Assembly (NCBI GenBank): GCA_023387755.1
Contig: JAEWHO010000044.1
Location: 1 to 45,887 of the forward strand
Direction of reading: 5' to 3'
DNA from: Actinomycetes bacterium
Lineage (GTDB): Bacteria; Actinomycetota; Actinomycetes; Actinomycetales; Actinomycetaceae
DNA length: 45,887 nt
The position numbers and the translations under genes are program-made. Under the pieces are notes generated by a model that was given only the letters and a program-made list of their open reading frames with translations, was not told the origin of the DNA and did no database searches. Within the stretch, counting starts at the first letter, position 1; each line of letters starts with the position of its first letter. This document shows positions 42,074 through 45,887 of this stretch, piece by piece.

Positions 42074-42841
42074 ATGAGCGAACGCCTGAATACTCCCGCT
42101 GAATATGTTGAATCCGCCGGTTCGCCCGAGCCATCTGATTCTGCTGCTTCCCGACGTCCGGTCGCTTTGATTACCGGCGCTTCCCGCGGTATCGGCTTGG
42201 CCATTGCGCGCCGTCTGGCTGCCGACTATGACCTGATCCTGGGAGCTTCCCGGGAGGAGTCGCTCGCGAGCGTGCTCCCGCAGTTCCCGGGCGCGCGTGT
42301 GTTCGTCGCGGAACTATCAGATCCGACGGCGATCCGCGCCGCCGTCGAGAGCCTCGAATTGGAGCGGTTGGATCTGCTTGTCCACAGCGCGGGAGTGGCG
42401 GATTCGCAGACCCTCGCGGACGGCGGCTGGGACGCGTGGCTGCCCGTATTCCAGGTGAATGTTTTTGCGGTCGCCGAGCTGACGCATCTGCTGTTGCCGG
42501 CCCTGCGGGCCGCGGGCGGTCAGGTGGTGGCGATCAATTCCGGGTCCGGCTATCGCAGCGGGCCGGGCGGTGGTGTGTATTCCGCGAGTAAATTCGCGTT
42601 GCGCGCGCTCACCGATGCGCTGCGCGAGGATGAACGCGGGCAGGTGCGCGTCACCTCGATCCACCCCGGGCGCGTTGATACCGACATGCAGGTGGAACTA
42701 CAGCGGTCTATGGGGAATACGGACTACGACGGGTCGATCTATGTGGCGCCGGAGTCGGTTGCGGAGACGGTCGCGCTCGCGGTGAGCATGCCGGCGGCGT
42801 CCATGGTGGAGGAACTCTCGATTCGGCCCGTGCGGCAATAA
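42074..42841 (+). CDS. Short-chain dehydrogenase/reductase (second copy)
   Basis: This classical SDR (255 aa) differs clearly from the preceding one. The loop reads ALITGASRGIGLAIARRLAA, the catalytic Ser is in INSGSGYRSGPG, Tyr-x3-Lys in VYSASKFALRAL, and IHPGRVDTDMQ follows. The NNAG position is HSAG. It lies 29 bp past the first SDR and may have its own promoter, so membership in the catabolic operon is less certain. The substrate is unknown. Confidence 0.83.
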   Translation: MSERLNTPAEYVESAGSPEPSDSAASRRPVALITGASRGIGLAIARRLAADYDLILGASREESLASVLPQFPGARVFVAELSDPTAIRAAVESLELERLDLLVHSAGVADSQTLADGGWDAWLPVFQVNVFAVAELTHLLLPALRAAGGQVVAINSGSGYRSGPGGGVYSASKFALRALTDALREDERGQVRVTSIHPGRVDTDMQVELQRSMGNTDYDGSIYVAPESVAETVALAVSMPAASMVEELSIRPVRQ

Positions 42842-42981
42842 AGGGATCGTGTGTGCGCGCCGAGGGCGCAAAGCCTGCGGCGCGCGCAGGCCGGGGCGTA
42901 GGTTCCCGGCCGGTGCCGAGCTAGCTCCTCACTACTGCGGGCAGAGGTTCTCCGCGGGGAAACATATGTTTGTTTTGAAAG

Positions 42982-43001
42982 TCGATAGCAAGTGCTATCG
43001 A
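42982..43001. promoter_or_regulatory. Operator-like palindrome
   Basis: TCGATAGCA-AG-TGCTATCGA is a perfect 9-bp inverted repeat with a 2-bp centre, the size of a typical helix-turn-helix dimer site. The cognate regulator is unknown. Confidence 0.45.
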
Positions 43002-43033
43002 GCAACCCGTATGCCTAACCTCCTCCAGCTTCA

Positions 43034-43086
43034 CACTCAGCTTCCAACTACTTCCCACCAGGTGTTAAGTAGTTGGAAGCTGAGTG
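43034..43086. repeat. Perfect 20-bp inverted repeat
   Basis: CACTCAGCTTCCAACTACTT (43034-43053) is repeated exactly as its reverse complement at 43067-43086, with a 13-nt centre containing CACCAGGTG. No T tract follows, so it does not look like a standard terminator. It may be a mobile-element remnant, regulatory hairpin or large operator. Confidence 0.7.
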
Positions 43087-43192
43087 GTATGTTGCGGTGA
43101 ATGTGGTTGGTTGCATTCAAGGGCAAGACCCCTAGTTTTTTTACCCCTTTTCGGTATATGCTTGGTGGCATCCGCTAATCAAGGAGGAAGGT

Positions 43193-43657
43193 GTGATAAT
43201 GAAGCGTAGACTGGCTCGCCTTCTGGCGGCTTCATTGTGCGTGGGTCTGGTGCTTCCGACCTCGCAGGCCTTCGCTAAGACTGAGACAATTCGCGGCGAA
43301 GTCTCGGAACAGGTGCGGATGTACAATACCCAGCGGTACAAGAAAGCCCGGGTGGGTGTCGCATTCAAGGGAAAACTGGCTCAAGGATATTGCACTTTTT
43401 ACAACGCGGATAACCCTGGCTTAGGTGGAAGTGACGCAGTGCGACTTCCATATGGTAATTGGAGCCTCGGAGTACGCTATTCATCCAGTGGAAAGCAGTT
43501 TACACGGCTGCAATTTAGTGGTCAGTACGGTTCTGGGACGTTCCCCGGCACAGGAGGGGCTAATGGGAACTTCTCTACTTGGTTTAAGATCAACACGCGC
43601 GGGTCGGCTTGTGGGAGTTCTCCTGCAATGCCGTTTAGTGGAACATTAAATTACTGA
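43193..43657 (+). CDS. Unrecognised secreted protein
   Basis: This 154-aa protein has an evident Sec signal sequence (KRRLARLLAASLCVGLVLPT then SQAFA), with cleavage probably after AFA. The mature part is about 125 residues, rich in Gly, Ser, Tyr and Phe (FTRLQFSGQYGSGTFPGTGG), with two cysteines (GYCTF, SACGS) that could form a disulfide. A strong AAGGAGGAAG precedes the start; GTG 43193 and ATG 43199 are both possible. No family was recognised. Base composition appears lower in G+C than its neighbours. It is followed 11 bp later by a second exported protein. Confidence 0.75.
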   Translation: MIMKRRLARLLAASLCVGLVLPTSQAFAKTETIRGEVSEQVRMYNTQRYKKARVGVAFKGKLAQGYCTFYNADNPGLGGSDAVRLPYGNWSLGVRYSSSGKQFTRLQFSGQYGSGTFPGTGGANGNFSTWFKINTRGSACGSSPAMPFSGTLNY

Positions 43658-43668
43658 AGGAGATAATC

Positions 43669-44307
43669 ATGAAAAAGTTCTCACTGAAAGCCTTCGGCGG
43701 TGGTCTATCTGCCCTTGTAGCGATGAGTGGTGTTGGTGCCGCTTTGTATCTCGGTTCGGATAACAATACCGGCAGTATTGCAGCCGCGCCAAATATCCAT
43801 AATCTGAGCGATGCCGGCAAAGCTTTAGATAAGAATCTCTCTGAGTCTCAAAAACAGAGGGATGAAGAGGTCCGCGAAGTGAGCTTATCCTATGAGCTTC
43901 CGGCAGGTGCCACTTTCGAAACGGATTACAGCTTCGAGGAGTTAAACGACCAGCGCACACAGCTCGAAGCGCAAATGGCCGGAGCATCTTCAGATGTGGC
44001 GGAGTTTGAAGTGCAAGAGGTCTGGTATGAGCCGGGCTACTTTAAGTCAGACGCACTGGTGCAGTGGCAGTGTGCGTGGCTGAAGGAAGCAATTCTTGCG
44101 CAGGAAGCACACGACACAGCCCGCCTCGATAAGGCGGCCAGCCAGCTCCGCGAATTCAAGAATAAGCCCGAAGCCGCAATGTTCCCGGACTACGACGTCT
44201 TCCTCGCGGATAACCTCGTGCCCGTTGAGAAGGGCGATACCAAGGCCGCACGGTCCTTCCTGAATTCCGGCTACTCATGCGTGGAGCAGAACCAGATCAA
44301 GGACTAA
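43669..44307 (+). CDS. Unrecognised membrane-anchored or exported protein
   Basis: This 212-aa protein begins MKKFSLKAFGGGLSALVAMS and has one hydrophobic segment (about residues 8-30) that could be a signal anchor or a signal peptide. The rest is hydrophilic and largely helical, with acidic and Gln-rich stretches (NLSESQKQRDEEVREVS) and two cysteines (QWQCAW, GYSCVE). ATG 43669 has AAGGAG seven bases upstream. It is probably in one transcript with the preceding secreted protein, since both are exported and end at a shared terminator. No function can be assigned. Confidence 0.72.
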   Translation: MKKFSLKAFGGGLSALVAMSGVGAALYLGSDNNTGSIAAAPNIHNLSDAGKALDKNLSESQKQRDEEVREVSLSYELPAGATFETDYSFEELNDQRTQLEAQMAGASSDVAEFEVQEVWYEPGYFKSDALVQWQCAWLKEAILAQEAHDTARLDKAASQLREFKNKPEAAMFPDYDVFLADNLVPVEKGDTKAARSFLNSGYSCVEQNQIKD

Positions 44308-44382
44308 ACGACCCCCGTACACAGCATGAGCGCCCTGCTTCGCGGGAGAAAAGCCGGTGCGTCCGAATATCGCGATAGACAA

Positions 44383-44414
44383 CAGGAGCGCCCCCGGGAA
44401 AGGGGGCGCTCCTG
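44383..44414. terminator. Strong bidirectional terminator
   Basis: CAGGAGCGCCCCC (44383-44395) and GGGGGCGCTCCTG (44402-44414) form a perfect 13-bp stem with loop GGGAAA, between convergent genes. Confidence 0.9.
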
Positions 44415-44431
44415 CATTCCTGCGGCCGAGG

Positions 44432-45814
44432 TTACTGGACGGCCTTGGGGTCGTGGGTTTCTTTGGAGAAGAAGACCGCCAGGCCGGAGAGCACGTACAG
44501 GCCGATCATGTAGTACGCGACGTTCCAGATGCCTTCGACGTTGTAGGTATCGCCGGACATGAGGAAGCTCGTGGAAACAAGCGGCACTAGCCCGCCACCG
44601 AGGACCGCGCCGATCTGGTAGGACAACGAGGAGCCGGTGTAGCGGGCGTTGGTTGCGAATTTCTCGGATAGGAACGCGCCGGAAGGCCCGTACATAAACG
44701 ACAGAATCAGAGCGTTACCGAGGATGAAAGCAGCCCCGATCAGCACCGGATTTCCCGAGTGGAACATCATGAACATCGGCCACAGGGCCACAGCCCCGAA
44801 GATCGCGCCGGCGAGCATGACGGTGCGGCGGCCGAACCGGTCGGATAGATGCGCGAACGCCGGCACCGAAATAAGCATGGCCGCGTTGGATACCGTAATC
44901 ATAAACAACGCCGCGTCGCGGGAGACGGCACCCTTGGAAACCGCGACCGCATAGGGAACCATAATGACCATCAGCATTGCCTGCATGGCTAGCGCGGCCA
45001 TCACCCCGCCCGCCCCGAGGATCACATCCTTGGGGTACTTGGTGAACATTTCCTTCAGCGGCGTCGCGTGTTCAGTGAAACCGTGCTTCTTAGCGTCCTC
45101 GAAATCGGGGGATTCAGTGACCTTCAAGCGCAAGTAGAGCCCGATAAGGACGACGACGGCGGACAGCAAGAACGGGATACGCCAACCCCAGCTGAAGAAC
45201 TGGTCGTCCGGGAGCACTGCGAATGCCCCCAGCACTAACGTGGACAATACCGACCCGGCAGGCCCGCCCATGACCGCAATAGACGCCCCCAGGCCACGTG
45301 ACTTCTGCCCGGAGTGCTCCATCGCCATGAGGGTGGCACCCGCCCATTCACCACCGATAGCGAACCCCTGGGTGAGCCGCAAAAAGACGAGCGCCAGCGG
45401 GGCAGCCGCACCGATCGCCCCGTAGGTGGGCAGCAGACCAATACCGATGGATACCAGCCCCATGAGCAGCAGGGTAATGAACAGCATGTTCTTACGGCCG
45501 AACCGGTCCCCAAAATGCCCGAATAGCAACCCGCCCACCGGCCGTGCCACATATCCGGCAAACAGAGTCACATAGGACAAGAACGTGCCCAGCGCGGGGG
45601 AGAGGTCAGAGAAGAAGAGTTTGGGGAATACCAGGGAGGCCGCAGAGGAGTACAGCAGGAAGTCGTAAAACTCGACGGTAGCTCCGAGGAAGGAGGAGGC
45701 GAGCGCCCGGCGAGACTCCTTCTTGGTGCTCTTAGGGTGCGGGTCAACGGCAGGGGCGTCTGCGTTAGCGGGGCCGCGCGTATGCGGCTGCGACTCAACG
45801 CTATCAAGCGACAT
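44432..45814 (-). CDS. MHS-family metabolite:H+ symporter
   Basis: This major facilitator permease of the metabolite:H+ symporter group (460 aa) is related to ShiA, KgtP and ProP. The N-terminal signature is ASSFLGATVEFYDFLLYSSA, and the first loop GGLLFGHFGDRFGRKNMLFI is characteristic. TQGFAIGGEWAGATLMAMEH is also family-specific. It imports a small organic acid with protons. Convergent with, and close to, the meta-cleavage operon, it may carry an aromatic acid, but shikimate, alpha-ketoglutarate or betaine-type substrates are equally allowed. ATG 45814 has GGAG about six bases upstream. The remaining 73 bases to the window end hold its upstream region. Confidence 0.88.
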   Translation of the reverse strand: MSLDSVESQPHTRGPANADAPAVDPHPKSTKKESRRALASSFLGATVEFYDFLLYSSAASLVFPKLFFSDLSPALGTFLSYVTLFAGYVARPVGGLLFGHFGDRFGRKNMLFITLLLMGLVSIGIGLLPTYGAIGAAAPLALVFLRLTQGFAIGGEWAGATLMAMEHSGQKSRGLGASIAVMGGPAGSVLSTLVLGAFAVLPDDQFFSWGWRIPFLLSAVVVLIGLYLRLKVTESPDFEDAKKHGFTEHATPLKEMFTKYPKDVILGAGGVMAALAMQAMLMVIMVPYAVAVSKGAVSRDAALFMITVSNAAMLISVPAFAHLSDRFGRRTVMLAGAIFGAVALWPMFMMFHSGNPVLIGAAFILGNALILSFMYGPSGAFLSEKFATNARYTGSSLSYQIGAVLGGGLVPLVSTSFLMSGDTYNVEGIWNVAYYMIGLYVLSGLAVFFSKETHDPKAVQ

Positions 45815-45887
45815 GGCATCTCCGATCGGCAGGACTCCAACAGTGGAGGGATTCCGAATGTGGGTTCCCTGATTGTCCCGAGAGACG

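Larger units (their letters stand above)
42842..43192. other. Intergenic region with inverted repeats
   Basis: This 351-bp gap marks the edge of the catabolic operon. It contains a 9-bp-arm palindrome (42982-43001), a 20-bp-arm inverted repeat (43034-43086) and a short T tract (43134-43142) after a weak GGG/CCC hairpin. No credible gene is seen. Confidence 0.6.

Noticed and set aside
43121..43142. Rho-independent terminator before the exported gene pair
   Set aside because: The stem is only 3-4 bp (GGG/CCC) although a T tract follows; too weak to call.
1..45887. tRNA genes, CRISPR arrays and insertion sequences
   Set aside because: No cloverleaf with the conserved T-loop, no regularly repeated array and no transposase frame was recognised on either strand.

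Overview
The window is the replication-origin region of a high-G+C Gram-positive bacterium (Actinomycetota). Three things support this: the gene order gyrA-gyrB-dciA-recF-dnaN-dnaA / rpmH-rnpA-yidD-yidC-khpB-rsmG-parA-parB; a mycobacterial-type block of Nudix hydrolase, DUF6049 protein, MurJ-pseudokinase fusion, thioredoxin reductase and thioredoxin, with a divergent CCA-adding enzyme; and a class A PBP upstream of rpsF-ssb-rpsR-rplI. The moderate G+C and compact arrangement suggest an Actinomycetaceae-like organism (Actinomyces/Trueperella/Arcanobacterium range). The genus is an inference and not secure.

Layout. 1-9331 is on the minus strand: gyrA (3' end outside the window), gyrB, dciA, recF, dnaN, dnaA. 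The likely oriC is the 0.5 kb dnaN-dnaA gap. The dnaA-rpmH gap and the region upstream of gyrB carry a nearly identical pair of DnaA boxes. 9862-17070 is on the plus strand: rpmH, rnpA, yidD, yidC, khpB, rsmG, then a 1.8 kb gene-free stretch packed with parS sites at about 80-bp spacing, then parA-parB. 17.1-20.9 kb holds a minus-strand aminotransferase-ddl pair and a LysR regulator. A small plus-strand membrane protein follows.

21.4-29.1 kb is a minus-strand cell-envelope and redox operon: Nudix, DUF6049, MurJ-pseudokinase, trxB, trxA. 29.2-36.3 kb is on the plus strand: CCA-adding enzyme, MFS permease, bifunctional PBP, rpsF-ssb-rpsR-rplI.

36.4-42.8 kb is an accessory catabolic operon for the meta-cleavage pathway of 2,3-dihydroxyphenylpropionate. 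It holds a C-C hydrolase, extradiol dioxygenase, hydratase, acylating acetaldehyde dehydrogenase and aldolase, followed by two short-chain dehydrogenases. Together these would turn the catechol into succinate, pyruvate and acetyl-CoA, but no ring hydroxylase is present in the window. 42.8-44.3 kb looks like a small acquired island: two inverted repeats followed by two unrecognised exported proteins. The window ends with a minus-strand MHS-family metabolite:proton symporter that could import an aromatic or organic acid.

No tRNA, rRNA, CRISPR array or insertion sequence was recognised. The most notable non-genic signals are the periodic parS array, the duplicated DnaA-box module, an out-of-frame coding-like segment between khpB and rsmG, and the inverted repeats beside the accessory genes.
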